Source: Salinispora pacifica CNR114 (GTDB lineage: Bacteria; Actinomycetota; Actinomycetes; Mycobacteriales; Micromonosporaceae). Taken from it: a DNA stretch of 64,000 nt. Made by a program: the position numbers and the translations under genes. How positions within the stretch are numbered: position 1 is the first letter of the stretch; each line of letters begins with the position of its first letter. Below the pieces are notes generated by a model. That model saw only the letters and a list, made by a program, of their open reading frames with translations, had not been told where the DNA came from and did not search any database. Location of the stretch: positions 62,001 through 126,000 of the forward strand of contig NZ_AZWO01000006.1 of the NCBI RefSeq assembly GCF_000514775.1, given 5' to 3'. Positions 50,211 to 59,900 of this stretch are shown one piece after another.

Positions 50211-51227
50211 ATGCTGCATCACCCAACCAAACTGCCCCAGCCTCGACGGCCCACGATGGTGGATGTCGCGCGACGTGCCGGTGTAAGTTTGAAGACCGTC
50301 TCCCGCGTGGTCAACAACGAGCCAACCGTCGGCCCCGAACTTGCCGAACGAGTGATGACTGCCATCTCCGAGTTGGGCTTCCGGCCCAACGGCATCGCCC
50401 GCAATCTCCGATCCCGGCAGCTCAGCGCGACGATCGGCCTACTCATCGAAGAAATCGCCAACCCGTTCTACGCGACGGTCGCGGGTGTCGCAGCGGAGAT
50501 CGCGGCGGCACACCAAACACTGCTGATCACCGCCTCTTCGGAGGAGGATCCGGACCGCGAGCGCACACTGTTGCTGGAGCTGGTCCAGCGCCGGGTGGAC
50601 GGCTTGCTCGTGGTTCCCGCCGGAACAGACCACTCCTTTCTTCGGCGGGAGGTGGAGATGGGCCTTCCGGCGGTGTTTATCGACCGACCACCCGGGCAAC
50701 TCCTCGCCGATGTGGTTCTCCTGGACAACCAGGGCGGAAGTCGCACCGGAATCCGTTCACTACTCGACGCCGGGCACCGACGGATCGGCCTGTTACTGGG
50801 TTCCTTGAACGTCTACACAATGCGTGAGCGGCTGGCCGGCGTACAGGCCGAGTTGTCGGGTTCCGGTATCCCGTACGACGAGGCGTTGGTGCGAAGTGGG
50901 CTAGAGGGTCCCGAGCAGGCCAGCCGGGCGGTGGCAGACATGTTCGGCCTCGCCGACCAGCCCACCGCCTTCTTCTGCGCCAACAACCGCCTCACCCTCG
51001 GCGCACTCCAGGAGCTTCATGACCGAGGCAGCGACGCGGCGTTGGTTGGCTTCGACGACTTTGAACTGTCCCATCTGATGCCGCGACCGTTGACCGTCAT
51101 CGCCTACGACGAACGTGAACTGGCGCGGGTCGCGACGGAGCAACTGTTCGAACGCATCGGTGGAGACCGGTCGTGGCCGTCGACCTCGGTCCTGCCGACA
51201 CAGCTGGTTCACCGCGGCCCGCGCTGA
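50211..51227 (+). CDS. LacI-family transcriptional regulator
   Basis: A 338-residue LacI/GalR repressor. The N-terminal HTH reads TMVDVARRAGVSLKTVSRVVNNEPTVGPE with the hinge helix NGIARNLRSRQ, followed by a periplasmic-binding-protein-like sensor domain (IGLLIEEIANPFYATVAGVA to ALVGFDDFELSHLM). ATG at 50211 has AAGGA 8 nt before it; the frame is open to 50142 without support. It is convergent to the AGE-pfkB-ABC operon, and CG-centred palindromes typical of LacI regulators occur before the ABC binding-protein gene and the GH92 gene, its probable targets. The effector is likely a mannose-derived sugar. Confidence 0.93.
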   Translation: MLHHPTKLPQPRRPTMVDVARRAGVSLKTVSRVVNNEPTVGPELAERVMTAISELGFRPNGIARNLRSRQLSATIGLLIEEIANPFYATVAGVAAEIAAAHQTLLITASSEEDPDRERTLLLELVQRRVDGLLVVPAGTDHSFLRREVEMGLPAVFIDRPPGQLLADVVLLDNQGGSRTGIRSLLDAGHRRIGLLLGSLNVYTMRERLAGVQAELSGSGIPYDEALVRSGLEGPEQASRAVADMFGLADQPTAFFCANNRLTLGALQELHDRGSDAALVGFDDFELSHLMPRPLTVIAYDERELARVATEQLFERIGGDRSWPSTSVLPTQLVHRGPR

Positions 51228-51263
51228 CGCCAGCCCGCCGCCCGGGACCGCCGAGCACCAACG

Positions 51264-51295
51264 GGGCCCGGCCGACGCTCCCGCCGGCCGGGCCC
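51264..51295. terminator. Hairpin between lacI and pfkB
   Basis: GGGCCCGGCCG (51264-51274) and CGGCCGGGCCC (51285-51295) form a perfect 11-bp stem with a 10-nt loop between convergent genes. Confidence 0.75.
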
Positions 51296-51301
51296 AGATC
51301 G

Positions 51302-52264
51302 CTACCCTGGCCCTGGGGGAAGCGCCGCGACGACATCGGCGAGCGTGGGTGGATCGGCCCCCCGCCGGCCGCAGGTGAGCGCGGCGATGGTGCTGGCCTG
51401 GTGCAGCCCCTGGCGCCACTGGTTCGGGGTGACGGCCGCGAGACGGGCCCCGGGCTGTTCGCCGAGCGCACCGAAGTCCGCGAGGGCGGCGAGCAGGCCG
51501 CCGGTGAACGCATCACCGGCACCGACGGTATCGACCACCTCACCCCGCCGGGCCGACTGCCGGTACATCTCCCCGTCCGGCGCCAGCAGACAGCTACCGG
51601 CAGCGCCGCGCGTCACCACCGCGCAGGCCACCCCGGCAGCCCGCCACTCGGCCATGACCTGCTCGATGGTCCGGTCTGGGTAGAGCCAGTCAAGGTCCTC
51701 CTCGCTCGCCTTGACAATGTGCGCGGAGCGCACCTGTCGCTCCACCCGGCGCTGCTCCCCGACGCGGTCGGGGATGATGGAGGGGCGCAGGTTGAGGTCG
51801 ATCGACAGGGTACGCGCCCCGCGGTCCCGCTCCCGGGCGAAGAGATCTTCCACCACCGCCGCGCCCGGTGCCAGGGCCAGTGCCAGTGAGCCGGAGTGCA
51901 GGGCGGTGAGCCCGGTGTCTTCGAAGCTTGGTAGCTCGGCCGTGGTCCACTGCCAGTCGGCGGTCCCAGCCAGGTAGCACTGATAGGTGGCCTGGCCGGA
52001 GTCGTCGAGCGTGGCCACCACCAGTGAGGTTGACTCGACCGCGGAAACCGCCCAGGTCAGGTCGACTCCGTTGGCGTGCAGGTGGCCCCGGATCCGCTGG
52101 CCGAAACCATCACTACCGAGCCGGGCGAGCAGCCGGACTGGCTGCCCGAGCCGGGCCAGGGTGAGTGCGACATTGGCAGGTGAGCCGCCGGGTACGGCCC
52201 GGTAGCTCCCGGCCTTGTCCTCGGCGACCAGGTCGACCAGCGCCTCGCCAACAACCGCGATCAC
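51302..52264 (-). CDS. PfkB-family carbohydrate kinase (probable fructokinase)
   Basis: A 320-residue ribokinase-fold sugar kinase. It starts VIAVVGEALVDLV, with the sugar-binding GGSPANVALTLARLG and the C-terminal signature DTVGAGDAFTGGLLAAL containing the catalytic Asp. GTG at 52264 overlaps the stop of the AGE-family gene (GTGA); the frame upstream is shadow. Phosphorylation of fructose to fructose 6-phosphate is the best fit, because the co-translated AGE-family enzyme would supply fructose from mannose. Substrate specificity is not readable from the sequence. Confidence 0.88.
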   Translation of the reverse strand: MIAVVGEALVDLVAEDKAGSYRAVPGGSPANVALTLARLGQPVRLLARLGSDGFGQRIRGHLHANGVDLTWAVSAVESTSLVVATLDDSGQATYQCYLAGTADWQWTTAELPSFEDTGLTALHSGSLALALAPGAAVVEDLFARERDRGARTLSIDLNLRPSIIPDRVGEQRRVERQVRSAHIVKASEEDLDWLYPDRTIEQVMAEWRAAGVACAVVTRGAAGSCLLAPDGEMYRQSARRGEVVDTVGAGDAFTGGLLAALADFGALGEQPGARLAAVTPNQWRQGLHQASTIAALTCGRRGADPPTLADVVAALPPGPG

Positions 52265-53538
52265 CGGTCTACCTCCACCTGATCGGTCCCCATCGGGTCG
52301 TACAGACCCGCGAGGCTGGACTTTATCGGTGCCTGGGACAGCAGGACGGCCTGGTACGCGTGGTAGACGTCGGGGCGGCCGTGCCAGACCCGGTTCGCCG
52401 GCTGGTTCAGCTCGTCCAGTTCGTGGTGCCACTCTCCGGTCTTCGGGTCAATGAGGTGGCGGACGGCGTAGTCCCAGAAGGTCTGGTACCAGTGCTCGTA
52501 GTAGTGGTCGCCGGTGCGCCGCCACAGGGTCGCCGCCGCCCCGATCGCCTCGGCCAGCACCCAGTGCATCCGGGATCGAACCACGGGCCGGTCCGACCAG
52601 TCGAGGGTGTAGACAAATCCATCCGCCCCATCAACCGACCAGCCCCGGGTGACCGCCGCGGTGAAGAGCGCGCGCGCGTCTTCGAGTAGCCAGTGCGGGG
52701 GCGCAACGAGCGCGGTCTCAAGGTGTAGCAGCAGTCGCGCCCACTCCAGCCAGTGGCCCACCGTGGACCCGTACGGCCGGAAGGGGTCCGCGGGTTGGTC
52801 GAGGTTGTAGTCCAGCTGCGGTTCCCAGTCGGCGGTGAAGTGCTCGGGCAGCCGCCAGTCGTGTCGGGCGGCCACCCCGTGCACCAGGTGCTCGCAGATC
52901 GCCAGCGCGCGTTGCGCCCAGCGACGGTCCCCGGTGACCTCACCGACGGCCAGGAACGCCTCGACCATGTGCATGCTGCTGTTCGCACCCCGGTAGGGCT
53001 CCAGCTCGGAGAAGTCCCGGCTCCACGACTCCCGGGTCCGACCGGCGGTCTCGTCCCAGAACCGCTCGCCCACCACCGCGATCGCCTCGGCCAGGAGTTG
53101 GTCGGCGCCGGGCCGGCCGGCGTGGGTCGCGCTGCTCGCGGCCAGGAGGACAAAGGCGTGCTCGTACGCGGACTTCCGGTCCGTGACCGGTTCCCCACCC
53201 AGCTCCACGGCGCTGAACCAACCGCCGTGCCGCGCGTCCCGCAGGGTACTGCGCAGCGTGGCGACGCCGTGGTCAACCACGTCGGCGGTGTCCGGGGTCT
53301 GTTGCAGGTGTGCCAGGGCGAAGACGTGGGTCATCCGACAGGCGATCCAGGTGTGCAGCGGCTGACGGGGGTCGGGGCCGCCATGTTCGCCCAACCACCA
53401 GAACCCTCCCTCGGGCCGAACCGAGGTGCGGGCGGCGCGCAGCAGCGCGGCGCGCTGGTCGGCGAGGAGCTGCTGATGGGCGGTGTCCGGGGTCGGGCCG
53501 GTTCGCGTCGGCCGCCGGCCGGAGAGATGTTCGGTCAT
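52261..53538 (-). CDS. AGE-family epimerase/isomerase (mannose isomerase-like)
   Basis: A 425-residue (alpha/alpha)6-barrel protein of the N-acylglucosamine 2-epimerase family. Conserved His/Glu/Arg blocks are WIACRMTHVFAL, KSAYEHAFVLLAASSA, NSSMHMVEAFLAVGE, STVGHWLEWARLLL, RMHWVLAEAIGAA and TGEWHHELDELNQP. The pattern is closer to mannose/sulfoquinovose isomerases (YihS type) than to GlcNAc 2-epimerases, and there is no ATP-binding regulatory motif. It sits between the ABC permeases (1 nt) and pfkB (overlap), suggesting mannose to fructose conversion. Cytoplasmic. Confidence 0.85.
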   Translation of the reverse strand: MTEHLSGRRPTRTGPTPDTAHQQLLADQRAALLRAARTSVRPEGGFWWLGEHGGPDPRQPLHTWIACRMTHVFALAHLQQTPDTADVVDHGVATLRSTLRDARHGGWFSAVELGGEPVTDRKSAYEHAFVLLAASSATHAGRPGADQLLAEAIAVVGERFWDETAGRTRESWSRDFSELEPYRGANSSMHMVEAFLAVGEVTGDRRWAQRALAICEHLVHGVAARHDWRLPEHFTADWEPQLDYNLDQPADPFRPYGSTVGHWLEWARLLLHLETALVAPPHWLLEDARALFTAAVTRGWSVDGADGFVYTLDWSDRPVVRSRMHWVLAEAIGAAATLWRRTGDHYYEHWYQTFWDYAVRHLIDPKTGEWHHELDELNQPANRVWHGRPDVYHAYQAVLLSQAPIKSSLAGLYDPMGTDQVEVDR

Positions 53539-53539
53539 G

Positions 53540-54433
53540 TCAGCTCTTCACCGATCCTGCCATGAGGCCACCGATGAACCAGCGACCCAGGAGTACGTAG
53601 ACAACCAGCGTGGGCAACGAGGTGATCAGCGCCCCGGCCATCGAGGCCGCGTAGTCGGGGGACTGAGCTCCCGCGAGCGCGTTGAGCGCGATCGTGATCG
53701 GCCCATTACGGGTGTTGGAGAGGAAGATCGCAAACAGGTAGTCGTTCCACGCCGAGGTGAACTGCCAGATCACGGCGACCACGAAGCCCGGAATGGACAC
53801 CGGCAGGATGATCGACCGGAAGGTACGGATGAGGCCCGCACCATCGACCCACGCGGCTTCGACCATCTCCACCGGCACCGTGGTGGCGTAGTAGTTACGG
53901 AAGATGAGCGTGCAGATCGGGATGCCGTAGACGCAGTGCACGAAGATCAGCGTAGGAATACCCGGCGCGATACCGAGGGTGCTGACCACATCCCGCAGCG
54001 GAATCATCACGGCCTGGTAGGGGATGAACATCCCGAACAGGATCAGGGTGAACACGATGTCCGCACCGGGAAACCGCCACCGGGACAGGACGAAGCCATT
54101 CGCCGCACCGAGCAGCGACGAGATCACCGCGACCGGAATGGCGAGCTGGAAGGTCCGGACGAACGACGGGCCCAGGGCCGCCCACGCCTTGGCCCACGAT
54201 TCGGTGCTCCACTGCTCGGGCAGGTTCCACTGCCCGTTCACGCCGATGTCAGAGCCCGACTTGAAGCTGGTCACGACGAGGACGTACGCCGGCATCAGCA
54301 CGATGAGCAGGAAGAGCAGCAGCAGGCCGTACCGGAGGGTACGCCCGATCACGCCGGCGGCGGGACGGCGACGCGGTGGGGGCGGCGCCGTGACGGCCGG
54401 TGGGGACGTCCGCTGGGTGGTCGTGGTGGTCAC
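53540..54433 (-). CDS. Carbohydrate ABC transporter permease (MalG type)
   Basis: A 297-residue inner-membrane permease with six helices; the EAA loop that contacts the ATPase is EMVEAAWVDGAGLIRTFRSI followed by ILPVSIPG. The first helix is GLLLLFLLIVLMPAYVLVV. Overlaps the MalF-type permease by 4 nt and is followed after 1 nt by the AGE gene. CUT1-family sugar importer component; no ATPase gene is in the operon, so a shared MsiK-like ATPase is probably used. Confidence 0.93.
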   Translation of the reverse strand: MTTTTTQRTSPPAVTAPPPPRRRPAAGVIGRTLRYGLLLLFLLIVLMPAYVLVVTSFKSGSDIGVNGQWNLPEQWSTESWAKAWAALGPSFVRTFQLAIPVAVISSLLGAANGFVLSRWRFPGADIVFTLILFGMFIPYQAVMIPLRDVVSTLGIAPGIPTLIFVHCVYGIPICTLIFRNYYATTVPVEMVEAAWVDGAGLIRTFRSIILPVSIPGFVVAVIWQFTSAWNDYLFAIFLSNTRNGPITIALNALAGAQSPDYAASMAGALITSLPTLVVYVLLGRWFIGGLMAGSVKS

Positions 54434-55326
54434 GAACGTCGCTCCGTTCTCATCGTCTGCACCAGGTAGGGCACGATGACCAGCGCGACCAGCAGCAACA
54501 GAATCACCGAGATCGCCGAGGCCTTGGCGTAGTCACTGGTCAACAGGGTCTGCCAGACGTAGACGGCCGGCACCTCGGTCAGCCACTGGGCGCCGGAGAC
54601 CGACATGATCAGGTCGAACATCTTCATGGACATGTGTCCGACGATGATCAACGCGGAGAGCGCCACCGGGGTCAGCTGCGGAAAGAGGACCCGCCGGTAG
54701 AGCTGGAAGGTGCTGGCTCCGTCGACCGCGGCCGCCTCGCGAAGCTCTGCCGGAATGCCACGAAAACCAGCGAGGAACAGCGCCATGACATAGCCGGAGA
54801 GCTGCCAGATCGCCGGGACCGCCATGGCGACCATGCCCCATTCCGGGTCGGTCCACCAAGGGTTTTGCAGAAAGTCAAGATGCAACTGCCCGAAGACCGC
54901 GTTCAGGCCGCCAGCGTCGTCACCCTGCCCGGAGTTCATCAGCCATCGCCAGACCACACCGGAGGCGACGAACGAGACTGCCATGGGGAACAGGTAGACG
55001 GTCCGGAACAGCCCCTCTGCCCGAACCCCGCGCTCCAGGAGGAACGCCCAGAGCAGGCCCAGCAGCATCGTGCCGAGCAGAAAGACGACGGTAAAAATCA
55101 GCAGATTCCGTAGGGAGTGCAGGAACCGGCCATTGATGTCGTTGGCAAACAGATCGACATAGTTACTCAGCCCGACGAAGCCGTCCGACTCAGCGGCGGT
55201 GTGCCGATCCGACATCGAGACCTTTATCGTCCAACCAATGAGGCCGTAGACGAACACTCCAAGCAGGAGCAACGAGGGGGAAATCAGCAATAGGCCGGGT
55301 CCCCATCGCCGGACGCGAGTAAGCAT
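54430..55326 (-). CDS. Carbohydrate ABC transporter permease (MalF type)
   Basis: A 298-residue permease, six helices, starting LLLISPSLLLLGVFVYGLIG. The EAA loop is ELREAAAVDGASTFQLYRRV followed by LFPQLTPV. It partners the MalG-type protein encoded downstream. A stem-loop in the 103-nt gap separates it from the binding-protein gene upstream. Confidence 0.93.
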   Translation of the reverse strand: MLTRVRRWGPGLLLISPSLLLLGVFVYGLIGWTIKVSMSDRHTAAESDGFVGLSNYVDLFANDINGRFLHSLRNLLIFTVVFLLGTMLLGLLWAFLLERGVRAEGLFRTVYLFPMAVSFVASGVVWRWLMNSGQGDDAGGLNAVFGQLHLDFLQNPWWTDPEWGMVAMAVPAIWQLSGYVMALFLAGFRGIPAELREAAAVDGASTFQLYRRVLFPQLTPVALSALIIVGHMSMKMFDLIMSVSGAQWLTEVPAVYVWQTLLTSDYAKASAISVILLLLVALVIVPYLVQTMRTERRS

Positions 55327-55370
55327 GGCAGATTCCTGGTGGGTTCGGGCGGACGGGTGTCAACCGGGAC

Positions 55371-55414
55371 CGGTAACCGCACGACGAGCGAGAGCGCCAG
55401 CCGTGCGGTTACCG
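55371..55414. terminator. Stem-loop between binding-protein and permease genes
   Basis: CGGTAACCGCAC (55371-55382) and GTGCGGTTACCG (55403-55414) form a perfect 12-bp stem with a 20-nt loop. In this position such hairpins usually terminate part of the transcripts or protect the binding-protein mRNA, giving more binding protein than permease. Confidence 0.65.
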
Positions 55415-55429
55415 AAACTGCGAGCCGTT

Positions 55430-56677
55430 CTAGTTCTTGCCGAGCGCGGCGGCGGACATCGCCTGCTGCAGTCCCGCCAGGTCCTGATCGCTGGAGAACT
55501 TGCCGATCGCGGAGTTCGCCGCCTCCATGGCGCCCTGCGAGCAGGCGGCGCCGTGGGCGCAGGACGGGACCTGCGTGCCGGTCTTCCAGTCCTGGATGGC
55601 CGACTGCTGGTAGGCGGGGTAGTCGGCCTCGGTGACGTCGGTACGGGCGGGGATGGAGCCCTTCTTGATGTTGAACGCCTGCTGTCCCTCGGCGCTGCCG
55701 ACGGCCTTCAGCCAGCACTTGGTGCCCTCAGGGTTATCGGCGCCCTGCGGCAACACGAAGGAGTCGGCGAGCCACTGGAAGGTGTCCCCGTTGCCGGGGA
55801 ACGCGAGGTGGTCGAAGTCGGTGAAGCCCTTGGTCTCGAAGTCGCTTGGGGCCCAGTCCCCCATCAGGAAGAAGCCGGCCTTGCCGTCCATGAGGAGCTT
55901 GCCGGCGTCAGTCCAGTCGTAGGTGTCCCGGTCCGTGTTGGTGTAGCTGAGCAGCCGCTTGTAGTTCTCCAGACCCTGGGTGACCTCGGGGCTGTTCCAA
56001 TCGGTCGCACCGGTCCAGAGGCCGGTGAAGCTCTCCGGGCCGAGGTCACTGATCAGGACCGCCTCCAGCAGCATCAGCTGGGTCCAGTCCTTGCCGATCG
56101 CGAGCGGCGCACTGACGCCCGCGGTCCGCAACGTGTCGAGCGCGGTGAAGAGCTCGGCCAGCGTCGTCGGCTCGGCCGTGACACCAGCGTCGACCAGGAC
56201 CGACGTGTTCGTCCAGAGCACGTTTGACCGGTGGATGTTCACCGGCACCGAGTAGACCTTGCCGTCCACACTGAGGTTGTCGATCAGGCCCGGCGGCAGC
56301 GCCTCGGTGAGGCCCCACTCCTCGTACAGGGCGCTGAGATCCTCGATCTGGCCCGCCGCGATGTAGTCCGACAACTCGGCGCCGGCGTGCGCCTGGAAGG
56401 TGTCCGGCGCGTCGCCCTGCTGGAGCCGGGAGGCCAGCACCTGCTTGGCGTTCGAACCGGCGCCGCCCGCCACCGCCCCATTCACGAACGAGTAGTCACA
56501 CTGCTCGTCAAAGGCGGCGACCAGACCGTCGAGGCCAGCTTTCTCGCCCCCGTCGGCCCACCAGGTGAAGACCTCCACCTCCTGGTCGGCCCCGCTGTCG
56601 GCACCACCGCAGGCGGCGGGCGACAGCAACGCGAGCGCCCCAACCGCGGCGACGGCCGCCCTACGCATCCTGCCCAT
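55430..56677 (-). CDS. Sugar ABC transporter substrate-binding lipoprotein
   Basis: A 415-residue cluster B (CUT1) solute-binding protein. Lipoprotein signal peptide with lipobox region ALLSPAACGG, then EVEVFTWWADGGEKAGLDGL, the ligand-side SVPVNIHRSNVLWTN, and FFLMGDWAPSDFETKG, a segment common in oligosaccharide or glucose/mannose-binding proteins of the family. ATG at 56677 has GGAGGA 5 nt upstream. It heads the operon binding protein-permease-permease-AGE-pfkB. Expected ligand is mannose or a mannoside, by context. Confidence 0.93.
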   Translation of the reverse strand: MGRMRRAAVAAVGALALLSPAACGGADSGADQEVEVFTWWADGGEKAGLDGLVAAFDEQCDYSFVNGAVAGGAGSNAKQVLASRLQQGDAPDTFQAHAGAELSDYIAAGQIEDLSALYEEWGLTEALPPGLIDNLSVDGKVYSVPVNIHRSNVLWTNTSVLVDAGVTAEPTTLAELFTALDTLRTAGVSAPLAIGKDWTQLMLLEAVLISDLGPESFTGLWTGATDWNSPEVTQGLENYKRLLSYTNTDRDTYDWTDAGKLLMDGKAGFFLMGDWAPSDFETKGFTDFDHLAFPGNGDTFQWLADSFVLPQGADNPEGTKCWLKAVGSAEGQQAFNIKKGSIPARTDVTEADYPAYQQSAIQDWKTGTQVPSCAHGAACSQGAMEAANSAIGKFSSDQDLAGLQQAMSAAALGKN

Positions 56678-56695
56678 GCTTCCTCCGCTAGGGAT

Positions 56696-56707
56696 GACAT
56701 CGTTGTC
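56696..56707. promoter_or_regulatory. LacI-type operator before the ABC operon
   Basis: GACATCGTTGTC, one mismatch from the perfect palindrome at 56891-56902. It lies 19-30 nt before the binding-protein ATG, downstream of the candidate promoter, where bound repressor would block elongation. Confidence 0.6.
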
Positions 56708-56718
56708 TAAGAGCCACC

Positions 56719-56747
56719 ACACTTTCGCTGCGGCCAGTCTTCGTCAA
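56719..56747 (-). promoter_or_regulatory. Candidate promoter of the ABC operon
   Basis: TTGACG (56747-56742), 17 nt, AAGTGT (56724-56719) on the minus strand; the -10 is weak. Confidence 0.4.
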
Positions 56748-56888
56748 CGTCGACCAAGCTACGAAAAAGTAACGATGGCGTCACGAGACGATCCGTCAAA
56801 ACCCACTTAACTCCCCTATTACAGCCACTCTGGCGCGGCGATCATGAATCGCGCCACCGGAGGCCCACCCAAGACATTCACCAACCTA

Positions 56889-56917
56889 TTGACAACGTTG
56901 TCTCCTGCCGACACGCT
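56889..56917 (+). promoter_or_regulatory. GH92 promoter with LacI-type operator over the -35
   Basis: TTGACA (56889-56894) is a consensus -35; 17 nt later CACGCT (56912-56917) is a weak -10. The perfect 12-bp palindrome GACAACGTTGTC (56891-56902), with the central CG typical of LacI-family operators, overlaps the -35, so repressor and polymerase would exclude each other. Confidence 0.6.
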
Positions 56918-56973
56918 TTTTCCGACCCTCAAGCGTGACCCCCCGCACGCTTGACGACCCCCTGGAGGATCAC

Positions 56974-59900
56974 GTGGGCAGACACCGGAGGGCGATAGCC
57001 ACCGTGCTCGCGGTTGGCCTGGCGATACCGGGCACCCAACTGCCAGCAGCGGCGGCACCGTCGCTCGACACCGACTTCTTCTCCTCGTTCGATTCCGACG
57101 ATTCGCATCCGACGTGGACCAACACCGTGGAAACCGACGCGGCCGGAAAACCCAAGATGTCCGGCGTAACCGGGAATCCAGATTCCGGCGGAATCCCCGG
57201 CAACATCAATGACACGATCGCCGAGGTAACCGCCAACGGCGACAACCCGCCCAACGAAACCGTCCGGCGGGTCATCGACAATGACGCGTCCACCAAGTGG
57301 CTGGTCTTCGAGCCCACCGGCTGGGTACGGGCCCAGCTCGAGACACCGGCGACGGTGGTGCACTACGCGCTCACCTCCGCCAACGACGTACCGGAGCGGG
57401 ACCCGCAGGACTGGGAGCTGCAGGGGTCGACCGACGGCGACACCTGGGTCACCCTCGACACCCAGGCCGGGCAGGACTTCCCCGAACGGTTCCAGACCAA
57501 GGAGTACCGGTTCAGCAACGACACCGAGTACTCGCACTACCGCCTGGACATCACGGCCAACCACGGCGCGGACATCGTCCAGCTGGCGGATCTCCAGCTC
57601 TCCGACGGCGACACCACCCCAAAGCCGCCGACACCGATGTACAGCGTCGTTGACAACGGGCCCGCGGGAAGCCCCACCGCCAAGGCCAACGCCGGCTGGA
57701 GCGGCAAACACGCGCTGCGGTACTCGGGGGGACAAACCGTTGACGGACGCGGCTACGCCTACAACAAGATCTTTGATGTTGACATCGACGTCACCGCAAC
57801 CAGCGAACTGTCGTACCTGATCTTCCCCGAGCTGACCCGGGGCGATCTCGACTATCCGAGCACCTACGCCGCGGTCGACCTGGCCTTCGACGACGGCACC
57901 TACCTCAGCGACCTGAACGCGGTTGACCAGTACGGCTTCGGTCTACACCCATCGAAGCAGGGGACCACCAAGTCGCTCTACGCCGACCAGTGGAACAGCA
58001 AACGATCGTCCCTCGGCGAGGTGGCCGCGGGAAAGCGGATCGATCGAATTCTGATCGGGTACGACAGCAGCACCGGCCCCGGCACCTTCCGGGGCTGGGT
58101 GGACGACATCCGAGTGACCGGGAGCCCCGAGCGCCCCACCTACGAGCGGCTCTCCGACTACGCTCTGACCACCCGGGGTACGAACTCCAGCTTCGACTTC
58201 TCCCGGGGAAACACCTTCCCGGCGACCGCGGTGCCACACGGCTTCAATTTCTGGACGCCGATGACCGACGCCGGCTCGAACAGCTGGGTCTACCAATACC
58301 AACGGGACAACAACGCCGACAACCGGCCGACGATCCAGGCGTTCACCGCCAGCCACGAGCCCAGCCCGTGGATCGGTGACCGGCAGACCTTCCAGGTCAT
58401 GCCCGCGGCAACCAGCGACAAACCGAACGCCGACAGAACGGCGCGGGCACTGGCCTTCCAACATGTCAACGAGACCGCCAAGCCCCACTACTACGGCGTA
58501 ACCTTCGACAACGGGCTCAAGACGGAGATCACTCCCACCGACCACGCCGCCATGTTCCGATTCACCTTCACCGGGGACCGCGGCAACCTGATCTTCGACA
58601 ACCTCAACAACCAGGGCGGCCTGACCCTCAACCCCGACGGAACCGTGACCGGCTACTCCGACACCCGGCTGGGCAGCGGCGCCACCCGGATGTTCGTCTA
58701 TGGCACGGTGGACCGCCCCGTCGTCGCCCACGGTGGGTTGACCGGTGGCGGTGGCGACAACGTGACCGGCTACCTCGCCTTCGACACGTCGACGGCAAAG
58801 GTCGTGACACTACGGATCGCGACCTCGCTGATCTCTCTCGACCAGGCTCGGAAGAACCTGGCACTGGAGATCGCCGAAAACGACACCTTCGACACCATCC
58901 GTGCCCGCGCCCAGGACCTCTGGGATGACAAGCTCGATGTCATCGAGGTCGAGGGCGCCACCGACGAGCAACTCGTGACCCTGTACTCCAACCTCTACCG
59001 GCTCTTCCTCTACCCAAACTCCGCACATGAGAACGTCGGAACGGCAACCGCTCCGGTGTGGAAGCACGCGGTGCAGTCGTCCACCTCGAGCACCCTGCCA
59101 CCCGGGACCACACCAACCGAGACCGGCGCGGACGTGGTAGCGGGAAAGGTGTACGTCAACAACGGCTTCTGGGACACCTACCGCACCACCTGGCCGGCGT
59201 ACGCGCTGTTCAGCCCCACCACCGCCGGTGAACTCGTCGACGGCTTCGTCCAGCAGTACCGGGACGGTGGTTGGGTGTCGCGGTGGTCGGCCCCCGGCTA
59301 CCGGAACCTGATGACCGGCACCAGCTCGGACGTCTCGTTCGCCGACGCGTACGTCAAGGGGGTGCGCAACTTCGACGTACGGGCCGCGTACGACGCGGCG
59401 GTGCGCAACGCCACCGTCGTGCCACCCGGGAACGCCAACAACAGCAGCGTCGGCCGGAAGGGCCTACCGGAATCGATCTTCCACGGGTACACCTCGACCG
59501 CGGTCTCCGAAGGCGTCTCCTGGGCGCTGGAGGGCTACATCAACGACTTCGGCATCGCGAACATGGCCGCCGAGCTGGCCGAGGACCCGGAGACCCCGGA
59601 GGCCGACCGGTCCCGCTACCGGGAGGAGGCGGAGTACTTCCGCAGCCGGGCGCTGAACTACACGCACACCTTCGACCCGGCGATCGAGTTCTTCCAGGGG
59701 CGCGACGCGTCCGGGCAGTGGAAGTCGACGCCAGAGACGTACGAGCCGCACGTGTGGGGGCACGAGCACGACTACACCGAGACCAACGGGTGGAACTTCG
59801 CCTTCCACGTCCCGCACGACGGCGCCGGCCTCGCCAGCCTGTACGGAGGGCGGGAGGCGCTGGCCGAGAAGCTGGACGAGTTCTTCGCCACGCCGGAGAC

